Below, piece after piece: positions 45,000-55,800 of a stretch of 64,000 nt of DNA (position 1 is its first letter; the number at the start of each line of letters is the position of its first letter). The position numbers and the translations under genes are program-made. Source of the DNA: Tritrichomonas musculus (taxonomy: Eukaryota; Parabasalia; Tritrichomonadida; Tritrichomonadidae). The notes under the pieces are model-generated. The model was not told the origin of the DNA, ran no database searches, and worked only from the letters and a program-made list of their open reading frames with translations. The DNA lies in assembly GCA_039105265.1 (NCBI GenBank), contig JAPFFF010000057.1, positions 620,001 to 684,000 on the forward strand. The letters are read 5' to 3'.

Positions 45000-46090
45000 A
45001 TATCTTGAAAACAAATAGGTTAAAATCTCTATAAATTTTGATATCGGTATTATATTTCCTATATATTAATAAATACCATTAGTAAACCAAACTATAGGGC
45101 CATTTTTTCTAGGAGCTTTCAGAAAATTAAATTGATTTTTTTTTATCAAATTCTGGACAATATCTGAATTTTTGGATGAAAATACTATTATACAAAGATA
45201 TTAATGAATATACTACATCAGGGAGAAATTTTACTCATACTATCTCAAGATATCTTGATTTTAATTTTTAGACTAAGTTGCTGAAAACAAGTCATTAATC
45301 ATATTTTTATAATTACCGCTATATATGTATTATCTCATATAATTTTTATTAAATTTTTTTAACTTTGAACCACATTTTTTTGTATTTTTTGTTAAAAATT
45401 ATAAATTGAGGGGAGATAATTACAACGTGTTTTTTTTCTTCAGAATATTTAACTTACTAAAAAAAGAGCTAATTTTTAATTTATTTATATGTAAATCGCT
45501 TATAGTTATTGTTTCAAGCATAAAAATATAAAAAAAATGATTTTTTGCATAAAAAATTAATTTGTGAGAACAGAATGAAAAATTTGATTAATCATTTAAA
45601 ATTTAAATACGCAATAGTCGTTATATTTTTTTATAAATATCTTAAAATTAAATAGGTTAAATTTAAAATAAAAAATATACATATGAATTATAATATGTAT
45701 TAATATTATAATATTGATTTCAATTAAATTTATAGGGCCAATTTTTCTAGGAATGCTTAGATTTTTAAATTTCATTTTTTTTATTTAATCTCAAACAAAA
45801 CAAAAGATATATAGAGGAATTAAAATCAGTTATCAAATGTGCATAATAAGAGTTGGATAAGCATACATTTTAATAAAAGATGGTTGAAATATCTTGATTT
45901 TAATAATTTGGCAAAGTTGCATAAAATCGGGAAATGATAGTTTTTTTATATTTATCATAGTATATATTTTAATTCACTTTATTTTCATTACGATTTAACA
46001 ATAAGAAACCATATTTTTTTGCATTTTTTTATGAAAATTTGAAATTGAGGGGAATTAATTATAACGTATTTTTTCTTCAGAATTTTATAA
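45000..46090 (+). repeat. Old tandem duplication, two units of about 450 bp
   Basis: About 45000-45460 and 45640-46090 share ordered words: TATAGGGCCA then TTTTTCTAGGA, ATATCTTGATTTTAAT, AATTGAGGGGA and TTTTTTCTTCAGAAT. Divergence is heavy, so the duplication is old. No reading frame is evident in either unit. Confidence 0.55.
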
Positions 46091-46611
46091 AATAAAAATA
46101 AAATTACCCCAGGCGAGCGATTCAGATTAATAAGAAAATATGTATATATACATGTTGAATATAATAAAAATACAAATAGTTATCCCTATGAAATTCACCA
46201 GAGCTCCGTATATTTTTATATTATATTTATTATTTTTTTAAATACTAATATCTCTATAAATTAAAAAACTATTTTATATATTATATTAAAACTATATATA
46301 TAATTTAATTTATATATAAATAAATAATATTAAAATCAACAATATTTCATAAATAATTAGAAATTTCCAAAATACCATTTTTTCCCACTTACTTCTGCAA
46401 ACATTAAAACGACCTAATAATTAAATATGATGTATAGCATTAGGTATGCATTATATTATATTAAAAATAGCATTGATTTGATTAACAATTTAGTGAAAAA
46501 ATCCACTTTTTTAAATTAAAAAATACGTTATTTTTAGTTCTCGCACTTCTTTTCAAAAATAATATTTATCATATATAATGTTTAGTAGATTTATATTTTT
46601 TTTTAACAACT

Positions 46612-46682
46612 TCGCTGGTAGTGTAATGGTATCATGTAGGATTGTCGTTCCTGTGACCCGGGTCCGATTCCCGGCCAGCGAG
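46612..46682 (+). tRNA. tRNA-Asp (anticodon GUC)
   Basis: The acceptor TCGCTGG pairs with CCAGCGA, the anticodon stem is TAGGA/TCCTG with loop TTGTCGT (anticodon GTC), and the T stem is CCGGG/CCCGG. The discriminator is G. The D stem is weak. The T loop is TCCGATT, so position 55 is C where almost all tRNAs have T (pseudouridine). A long T-run follows as Pol III terminator. Confidence 0.85.
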
Positions 46683-46702
46683 TTTTTTTTTTTTTTTTTT
46701 AT
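46683..46702 (+). terminator. Pol III terminator T-run after tRNA-Asp
   Basis: A run of about 18 T directly follows the tRNA. Confidence 0.75.
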
Positions 46703-46907
46703 TTTGATATTAATTTTTTCTTTAAAAAGTCATAAAAATATGTTATTTTTCATAGATCTAAACTAGAAATATGCTTCTTATCGTTTTTGTAAATAATTGT
46801 CTATATAATAATCATATTTAGAATATCCCAAAAAAAGGGAAATAAATAAGACATGATTTTTTGAGAATCGATATTAGAAATGACACTTTTTCTATTATTA
46901 ATATATT

Positions 46908-47160
46908 TCAAAGAATTTTCTGAAAAATCAAGAAGTCTTTAATGATTCTCTTTTGGTCTGACTCTTTCGCTTTGATGTATTGAGTCCTTGAAAATTCAAA
47001 TGTGTTTTGGGAAATTGTAAAGAAATGAAGATAAATGTTTTTACCTTTCATTAAGATAAATGTAAATCCTATTGGAATTCCAACGCCATGTATTATTAAT
47101 GTTGGTATTGATGTCACATTCTTATTTAATATTAACCATGCTGGATCAAGCATTATGCCT
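46908..47160 (-). pseudogene. MULE-like transposase fragment
   Basis: A minus-strand stretch of about 80 codons reads GIMLDPAWLILNKNVTSI, then PTLIIHGVGIPIGF and KAKESDQKRIIKD. The layout (target residue near a strand, IPTLII...GIPIGF, then ESDQ) is like the DDE core start of MULE-type transposases. The rest of the transposase is not found, so it is a decayed fragment. The call is by motif memory and is moderate. Confidence 0.4.
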
Positions 47161-47984
47161 TTAACATTTTTATTATTATTATTATTATTATTACTAGTTC
47201 GCTTTCAAAAGGACTTAAATATGTTACTCCTAAAAAAAAAAAAAAAAAAAAAAAAAATACTGCTTTTCACCATCATGAAATTTATCAAGTTTTTTTATTA
47301 TTATTTGCATATGATGTAAATCTATAAAATATATGATTTTCACCTTCAATTTTGCTTTGATGACGATAGCCTATCGTCCAAAAAAAAAAAAAAAAAAAAA
47401 AAAAAAATAAACTGTCATTGGAAAATTTACGGAAATATAGATTTACCGAAAATGTTGCAAATTGTGGCACTTTTTGTTCAATTGAGCCGCAATGTATTTC
47501 TATATAGCATGATGAATATAAGGACATTGCCAAAAAATTAGCTCGAATTTCAATTGAAATACTGACCGTGCCTTGTAGTGAGGCGAGCACTCTTTTTCTC
47601 TCCTTGGTACAGATATCCTTATGAATAATAAAAGAAATCTTGTTTTTGAAACGTTAAATGCATTTTTTGTAAAACGAATGAATAGTATCTTCCTAAAGCA
47701 AATTGAACAATACTCAAATGACTTTATAAACCAGAATTGGCATGTGCTATTTCAAGATGACTTAATCAAAAAGGAGCTTGAATATGATGAAAATCCATTA
47801 ATCTATTTTTAATAAATCTTCATTATCATTTTTCTTTATTTTTTTTTTTTTTTTTCGGGCAGAGATCTCCCATTAAAATTATGACCATTCATTCGTCCGA
47901 CAGCAATCGCTAACCTTACTTCGTTGTTTTTATAAAATACTTTACTTTTTGGTATAGTATGAGAAATCATTTTTTTTTCATGTT
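47161..47984. other. Repeat-rich spacer
   Basis: ATT microsatellite at about 47165-47195, A-runs at about 47233-47257 and 47380-47407, and a T-run near 47838. A short plus frame at 47621-47812 has ordinary amino-acid content but no recognised domain; I leave it uncalled. Confidence 0.4.
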
Positions 47985-48465
47985 AGTTGATGTAGCACAG
48001 GATCAAAGATTTCTTCGATATTGAGTTCATTATGCCTTTTAATCAAAGCCGATGTAGTATTGTCATGGTCATGCGCCAGATATAAGTGTTTATTCTCAAT
48101 ATTAGAATGCAGTGTTGAAAGACCTTTCTCAATGCAATTTGTCTTCATATTTCGAGATGATCCTATAAAGTCACCCCCCGCCTTTCACTTTATTTGAAAT
48201 TTCAAAGGCAACAACTTTTTTCTGATTCTCATCAATAAATGAAGCAGTAGCACTGGAACCATTCGGAGTATGATTTCATCTTCCATCAAAAGATAAGTAG
48301 TTATCATTTTCAATTTTTTTCGGCATATTTTCTACAGTTGTATTTGACAATCCAAAAGGCATCATCTACTACTTTTGTTTGACATAAATAATAAGTTCTT
48401 TTTGAACAAGTTGGTGTGTTCATATAGTTAAAGCAATGACGTGCTTGTTTTGACTTCGGAGCCAT
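47985..48465 (-). pseudogene. Degenerate DDE-transposase-like gene
   Basis: Read on the minus strand from ATG 48465 (MAPKSKQARHCFNYMNTPTC) the region gives, in changing frames, a Cys/His-rich start, then LSFDGR and NHTPNGSSATASFIDENQ, KVVAFEISNKVKGG and LYLAHDHDNTTSALIKRH. This D-G-R...H-x-x-N-G/A...FEI...HDHD order is that of transposase-like proteins found in many protist genomes. There is at least one frame change and several in-frame stops (for example after SFDGR and after VKGGG), so it is dead. It adjoins the Maverick-derived element on its right. Confidence 0.5.
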
Positions 48466-49154
48466 ATTAATTTGATGCGTTGAAACGATATAGCATACTA
48501 ACAGAAAATTTCTAATAAAGACGTTTAGTTCTGAAATTTTCTTAAGTTAACGTCTTTTATATTGATAATTCAATTATTATTTTTCACACGCACATTTTTC
48601 AGAAATTAAAATTCTTTCCATGAAAAATTCAAATTAATTCGTCTTTATTATGAATTTTAGTAGTATAGGGTTGGCGGGTTGGACCCCCAGATAAGAATCC
48701 TTGAGAAACCATACCAAATTCCAAGGAATCCTACACCCTTTATAGTGCAGGGTCTCACTCGTCTCAAACCCCCTAAAAACAGCTCTTTTTCAGGGTTTTG
48801 CATCGATTTTCGGAAATTGGACACACGTGATCTGGAGGTCGAATTCGGATGCAACTCATGACGTTCCGGTATCGATTTCACACCCATGGCATGACGTACG
48901 CGAGTGCTCTGGAACGATGTGATGTGTGTTTTCATGGTGAGGATGATGTGAGTGATAATTAATACGCGATAAATCAGTTATGGAGATTTGATGGTGTTTT
49001 AATAGGTATCGAGAGGACCCCCAGATATTAAGAGGTGTTATACAGTATAAGATTTGTGAGTGAATGACGTTGACAAGCATGGTGAAACGAGGGGTCAGTG
49101 GGATAATCGTTAGTGAATGTGATTATGGGATATTGTTTTTTTATTCAGACTCAA

Positions 49155-50219
49155 ATGACAGAACAAAATTACCCTCAATTGCGATATACTCCTAAGCAAG
49201 TAACTGCTGAGAAGAAACCTGGTATGGATTCATTGATGAATATAGTTCTCGATATCAAACGTGATGTTAAACGTGTTAAAAGTGCTATCGCTCCACAAAA
49301 CGCTGAAGCTATGATACAGAAACACAATCGATCATCACCTAACTCACCATGGTACTTGAATAAGCGTGATCCCAACGGTCCCGCAGTATTAGCGAATCTC
49401 ACTGATGTTAATGGTGATGATATCCCTGATGTCATCGTTTATGATAAACGTGGTAATCCATTAATCGTTAACGGATGGACTACAAAGAAGAGTGAATGGG
49501 CTGACGATTTAGTATATAACACAGCACTTCCAACAAGGGCAGCACGTGCACAAGTAAGAAATCAGCGAGGTAAATCACATGTTGATGCTCACGGAAATGA
49601 AGTTAAAGTATATAGTAAGAGAGATTTCCTTCGCGATCAATTCAATCCTCAATACTTCGGTTACGATGATGCTACATCACAAGACTTAGTTGAGAATGTT
49701 GGTAGAGTTCGCCTCGATACTAGTTACTACGATCAGAACTTCCCATTCTATAAAGATGCAGTTAATAGTAAGCGATACACATCGACAGCACCTAAGAATT
49801 TATCGGCATACGCGATCTTCAAGAAATACCTCTTCCAACCCGCTTTTGATGATGCTGCTGCAATCGTTGAAGGTGGTATCGGACGTGCATTGACGGGTCC
49901 TGAGAAGTTGAAATTCATCGGTAAACTCTCATCAAAGATATGGAATCAATCACTTAAATCAGCATTAGATCCACATAACACACTCACTAAGAAAGAATTC
50001 GATAAGCTGAAACGTAGTGAAAACGGTAAAGCATCTACTATGAATATGGTACGCTCAATGATATCAACATTTAAAGATAACACGAATACTCATGCTTATG
50101 ATGGAGTCGTTAATTTCATCGTTAGCGAAATAAACACAGCAGTAGGTGGTGTAAGGGCTGTACCTAACGATGCTAGTATGTATCTCGAAGGTAATGCTTC
50201 GCCATCTCAAACCCCCTAA
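49155..50219 (+). mobile_element. Maverick-associated gene of unknown function within the element
   Basis: A frame of about 354 residues from MTEQNYPQLRYTPKQV; it can be read from 49113, but the ATG at 49155 follows an initiator-like TCAGACTCAA. It contains LTDVNGDDIPDVIVYD and GNPLIVNGWT, a pattern I associate with conserved Maverick proteins, and a helical C-terminal half. Its end lies within the inner part of the right inverted repeat. I cannot say whether it is structural. Part of the fossil element above. Confidence 0.6.
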
Positions 50220-50253
50220 AAACCCTGAAAAAGAGCTGTTTTTAGGGGGTTTG
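50206..50253. repeat. Hairpin at the inner edge of the right terminal repeat
   Basis: CTCAAACCCCCTAAAAA and its reverse complement TTTTTAGGGGGTTTGAG are separated by 14 bases, giving a 17-bp stem. Confidence 0.75.
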
Positions 50254-50360
50254 AGACGAGTGAGACCCTGCACTATAAAGGGTGTAGGATTCCTTGGAAT
50301 TTGGTATGGTTTCTCAAGGATTCTTATCTGGGGGTCCAACCCGCCAACCCTATACTACTA

Positions 50361-50506
50361 TTTTTCAGAAGATAACGCATTTCATTAACAAATTTAAAAT
50401 AAAATACATTCAAAATTAGTTTACTCTACTATTCAGTTTTTTGATTTTTTTCTTCGGACAAATACAAATTTTTCTATATAATAAATATACCAAGAGAAAT
50501 ATAAAA
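50361..50506. other. Short AT-rich spacer
   Basis: Nothing recognisable was found. Confidence 0.4.
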
Positions 50507-51532
50507 TAGCAAAGTTTGTTGGTGATATGACCAACAAACCATATTCAAATATTTGATAAAACAGCTTTTTGAATAAAGAGCTTTTTGATAAGTAAACTTT
50601 TTTAATAAAAATCAGTTTATTGGTGAAAGATTTATATTTTTTTTATCTCCAAGGAATGATTTGTCAAAACAAGGCAAAGACTGGCAAGAAAAACACAACA
50701 ATTCATTGAGATCACCTACTTTCTGGCAAATTTTGATCACCTGCTACTGGTTTCCAACTACATATTTATAAATCAAATTAGGCAATCTCGAAATACAGCT
50801 GCATGCGAGTAAAAATGTAGATCAGCTATTTTCAGCCACAAATTAATGAACTCTAGTCATCATATTAAAAGCCCGATTTATAGATTATCATTCATTAAAC
50901 AAAATTACAAAAAGTAGCCTCTTATTTACAAAATCCAATCTGAAATGCAATAAAAAATACCTATTTACAAACAGAAATCAACTTGTAAACGAACTACAGT
51001 CCCAGATTTGTAAATCATAAGTCAAAGATTCCAGTGCAAACTCTTGACTTTAGAATTTCCATATGTACTAGTTTCTTGTTCTAAAAATAAATAAATTACT
51101 ACTTTAATTCTTTCCTATTTCCTATTTTATAAATGTTAATGCTAAAATATAATTTTTTTTTTTACTGAAAAAGTTGTAATGTCTATTACGTATTTTTTAC
51201 TTTAATTCAAAAAGTTCTGTATCCAAATCCGTTAATATTTATTTAATGTCTCCAATTTGTGAATAAAAATCTTATATGTGAATAAAAAATGTTAGTATAA
51301 TTTGTTCAATTCTTTGAATTTTTAATATTTTATTTGATTTTTTACCTTTTTTTTTTTAGTTTGTATAATGTCGATTTTAATCAGTTTAACATCATATTTA
51401 TCAAAAAGTTGTTTTATCAAAAAGTGTTTATTTGAAAAAGCTGTTTTATCAAAAAGTCATCTATTCAAATCTTTTTTCTATCAAAATTTGAATATAGTTT
51501 GCTGGTCATATCACCAACAAACTTTGCTGTTT
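50507..51532. mobile_element. Long-inverted-repeat element, about 1 kb
   Basis: The left end GCAAAGTTTGTTGGTGATAT is matched by the same sequence inverted at the right (51513-51532), and similarity goes on for roughly 90 bases (ATGACCAACAAAC then ATATTCAAA). Inside each arm are several copies of CTTTTTGATAA. The interior (about 50998-51045) has GTCCCAGATTTGTAAATC and CAAAGATTCCAGTGCAAA, which recurs inverted at about 44075. No transposase frame is seen. Confidence 0.65.
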
Positions 51533-51556
51533 TTATTATCCCATATACCAACAACT

Positions 51557-51589
<33 letters not shown>

Positions 51590-52822
51590 CATATAGCATT
51601 TATTTTTGTTTAATGCATAATTGAATGATACCACACTTATCGTATCAAACTATGTTTCCTTATATTGAATAAGTGCATTGATATTTGGACTTCTATGGTG
51701 AAATATCTGCAGAAGATCTCACAATTTACGTTCAAGAAGTTTAAAACATGAGCTTCCTCCCAAAAAAATGTTGAACATTTCTAAATCTCAGAAATTTAGC
51801 TGGTAAATCCCCCTGCAGTAGGAACTCACAAGCTAAGCCTCCAAGATATAGACTGAGAACATCCCTGCAGAAGAAGTTCAAAATCTAAGTCCCCGAGTTC
51901 TTGCTAAAAAAGGCCCCACAATAATAAAAATGCTTATCGATTCTACTTTTTGAATCAATATATCGTTTTTAATTCAATTTAGGTTTTGTGTATTTATTTG
52001 GTCGATTTTGATCGTCTTTATTCAATTTTTTTTTTCTGATGATATTTGCACACCCCCTTTCAAAAAGCAGACACGAAAATTCAATACTTCTGCATTCAGC
52101 CTTTTTTTCGAGTCACTTTCCATTGTTGAAAAATTGAATGAACTTAACCTGGATAATGACCTATGACTTTAATGATTTTAACCATATAAAATTCGTAAAA
52201 AAATTTGTTTTTGATTATAATCATTTGCATTTTTTTAATAACCAATAATGCAAATTAATCAATTATTTAATAGTTACATATTAATAATCAAATGTAGATT
52301 TTAATTCATTTAAAATAAATATTATTTTATCTTTTTTTATTAAGATAATAACCAGATATTTTCTATTAATTTGTAATTATAAGATATTGCATAAATCATG
52401 AATCATATTCTTGTTTTGAAAAGTGTAGCTAAATTTTAATCAAATATTATATGGATCCAAATAAATGACATGAACTCCAAATCTAAACTTTAATGATTCA
52501 TTTTGGAGAAACAAAGAGTTGAAAATTAAATGAAAAAATTGTAAACTTCTCAATTTTTCATTTTAATTCTGCAAATTTCTCAATATAAATGAGCTTATTA
52601 TTAAACATAATAAGTTCAAAATGTTTTCAACTTAGCATTAATATATATAATTTAATAAAATTTTAAAATATTTAAAATTGAATATTTTTTTTTGAAATAG
52701 TAAACGGAATACCAGATGACTCAAATATTCTAGACTATCCTATCAACAAATTTCAAAAAAAGTGTGATCCATTCATAGATCATATATATTAAAATATCTA
52801 GAATTTATGATATTGAATTCAT
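51533..52822. other. Intergenic DNA
   Basis: An A-run of about 28 lies at 51557-51584. Around 51700-51930 the composition is more balanced, with repeated words such as CTGCAG-AAG and CTAAG, but no frame holds for long. No gene called. Confidence 0.45.
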
Positions 52823-55800
52823 CTAACCATTATAAAACCCTTCATAAAATAGCTCGTTAATATCTCTTCGTTTTATATTTTTAATTTTTTCATCAAAACT
52901 ATCTATATTGAATTTAACCCATTTAAACGATCCAAAAAGCATAAAAATTTTAAAATCTGACATAAAATTGTTCTTTTTTGTATATAGCAAATCATATCCT
53001 TTCAAAAAAAGAAGCATTCTTTCACGGAAAATATCATCCTTTTCTGATTTGTTAAGTTTTCTAAATCTAAATGAAATATATTCTTGAATTGACTTAATAA
53101 AATCTTTTTTACCTTCAATCAGAATTCGATAATGCGAAGATTTTTCTTCATTCCTTGTAGATTCATCACCAAATGTATAAATATAATATAAAAATATATG
53201 TGCGAGATAGAAATTGTTGGTTGATGCCTTTTCAAGCAACTCGATTGATAATAAAATATTTCTTTCAATATCAATTCCAAAATAATATATTCTAGATAGG
53301 TTATAAAGAGCATAATTGTCATTTGCTAGTTTGATTGCTTCTTCAAAATATATTATTGCATTATAAATTTTTTTATCAACATCATCTCCATTTTTGTAAA
53401 TAATACCAAGATTATTTTTCGCTTTATGATTGTTCATACTTGACAAATTTTTGTAGTAATGAATTGACATTTTTACATTACGTTTTACAAAATTTCCAAA
53501 ATAAAAAATTTCGCTTATGAGTAGTTGAGCATCTTGATGATTTTGATTAGCAGAATGAGTTAAATAATGGATTGATTTATTGATGTCTCTAGGTACGAAA
53601 AATCCTTCATAATAAAGTTCGCCAAGATAATATTGAGCATTCATATTTCCTTGGTCAGCTGAATGTCTAAAATAATTCAATGATTTATTTATGTCTTTTT
53701 TAGTCCAACCCGAATCATAAAATATTTTTCCAAGAAGAAATTGTGCATACGAATTATTTTGATCAGCTGAAAGTTTTAAATAATAAAACATTTTTTTAAC
53801 ATCTCGAGGAACATATTTGCCTAGATAATACATTTCCCCAAGAATATATTGTGCATTTGATGATTTTTGATCTGCAGCAAGTTGCAAATAATGAATTGAT
53901 TTATTAATATTTCGTTGGACAAGTATTCCTTCATAGTATATAATACCAAGAGTGTAATTAGCATCTGTGTAATTTTGATTTGAAGATTGCATTAAATAGT
54001 AAAGAGATTGATCAGGATCTTGTGGAATATAAATTCCTTTCATATATATTACACCAAGAAGATATTGTGCACTTGGATTCTCTAATTTTGCTGAAAGCTT
54101 TAAATAGTTGATTGCCTTATTAATATCTCTAAGATTATAATAAATTTCACCAAGTGAATATAGAGCTTTCGAATTGTTTTGTTGTGCTGAAAGCTCAAAA
54201 TAATGAATTGATTCTTGAATGTTACGAGCTATAAATTTACCTTCCAAATATATTTGCCCTAATAGATATTGTGCTTCAGAATCATATTGGTTTGCTGAAA
54301 GCTTCAAAAAATGAATTGATTTAACAATATCTCTTGGTATTTCAATGCCTAAATAATAAATGCATCCTAATAAATATTGAGCGCTTTGGTGATTCTGGTT
54401 TGAAGATGCTAATAAGTATGAAACCGATTGTCTAATATTTTGAGAAACATACTTGCCATCCAAATATATTTGACCAAGATGGCATTGGGCATCAGAATTA
54501 TTTTTGTTTGCCGAAAGCTTTAAATAATTAATTGCTTTATTAATATCTTTTGAAACATATATCCCATCATAATAAATTTCTCCTAAAAGGAATTGAGCAT
54601 TAGAATTATCTTTGTCGGCTGAAAGTTTTAAATAATAAAGAGATTTATCAATATCTTGTTGAATATGTAATCCTGTGTAATACAATTCACCAAGAATGTA
54701 CATGGCATTTGAATTATTTTTATCTGCAGCCAGTTTTAAATAATAAAGAGATTTATCAATTTCTTGTTTAACATAGGATCCTGAATAATATATTTCACCA
54801 AGAAGATATAAGGCATCTGGATTATTTTGTTCTGCCGAAAGGTTTAAATAATAAATTGATTTTTCGATATCTCTTGGAGCATATTTACCATCATAAAAAA
54901 TTTCACCAAGAAGATACAGTGCAGAAGAATTATTTTGATTAGCAGCAAGTTTCAAATAATAAAGCGATTTTTCTACATTTTGTGAAATTGATTTCCCATA
55001 TAAATAAATTTCACCAAGCAGATATTGCGCATTCGAATTATTATTTTTGGAAGAAAGTTTCAAATAATGAATTGCTTGAATAATATTATCAAACAAATAA
55101 TAAATTTTTCCAAGAAGAAATTGAGCTTTGGGCTTATTCTTCTGGGCTGAAAGTGTTAAAAAATAAACTGATTTGTTAATGTCTTGTGGAACACATTTTC
55201 CTAAATAAAATATTTCACCAAGATGAAATTGAGCACTTGGATTTCCTTGTTTAGCAGAATCAGTAAAATAATGAAGAGCTTTTTTAATGTCTTGCTTAAC
55301 ATGTTTTCCGACATAATAAATTAATCCTAAAAGATTTTGTGCATCAGAATCATCTTGATCAGCTGAAAGCTTCAAATAACTCATTGATTTATTGATATCT
55401 TGTTGAACATGCTTACCTTCGAAATAAATTTCTCCAAGATAATATTGTGCACACGATTCATTTTTATTTGCTGCAAGTTTAAAATAATAAATGGATTTAC
55501 TAATATCTCGTTGAACATAATAAATTTCACCTAATAAGTATTGCGCATCCGAATCATCTTGATCAGCTGATAGTTTTAAATAATGAATAGACTTATTGAT
55601 ATCTTGCTGTACATGTTTTCCTTTATAATAAATTTCTCCAAGATACAATTGAGCATTTGAATCATTTTGATCTGCTGATATTTGTAAATAATAAATTGAT
55701 TTGTTGATATCTTGTGGTAAGAATTCACCAAAGTAAAAAATTCTTCCAAAGAAATAAGAAAGATCAGAAAAAAAATTCATTTCAAATGAAATCTGACTTT

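Larger units (their letters stand above)
48658..50360. mobile_element. Short Maverick/Polinton-derived element with identical inverted ends
   Basis: The ends are inverted repeats of about 143 bp (48658-48800 and 50218-50360) that appear identical, starting TAGTAGTATAGGGTTGGCGG. The element is only 1.7 kb, while whole Mavericks are 15-25 kb, so it is a broken, non-autonomous derivative. Integrase, polymerase, ATPase, protease and capsid genes are not seen. One reading frame is present. Identical ends point to a young insertion or recent mobilisation. No clear target duplication was found. Confidence 0.7.

Noticed and set aside
47621-47812. 63-codon plus frame with ordinary amino-acid content
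   Set aside because: It lies among decayed transposase pieces; no homology or start signal.
49175-49435. Minus-strand frame over the Maverick-associated gene
   Set aside because: Shadow of the plus-strand gene.
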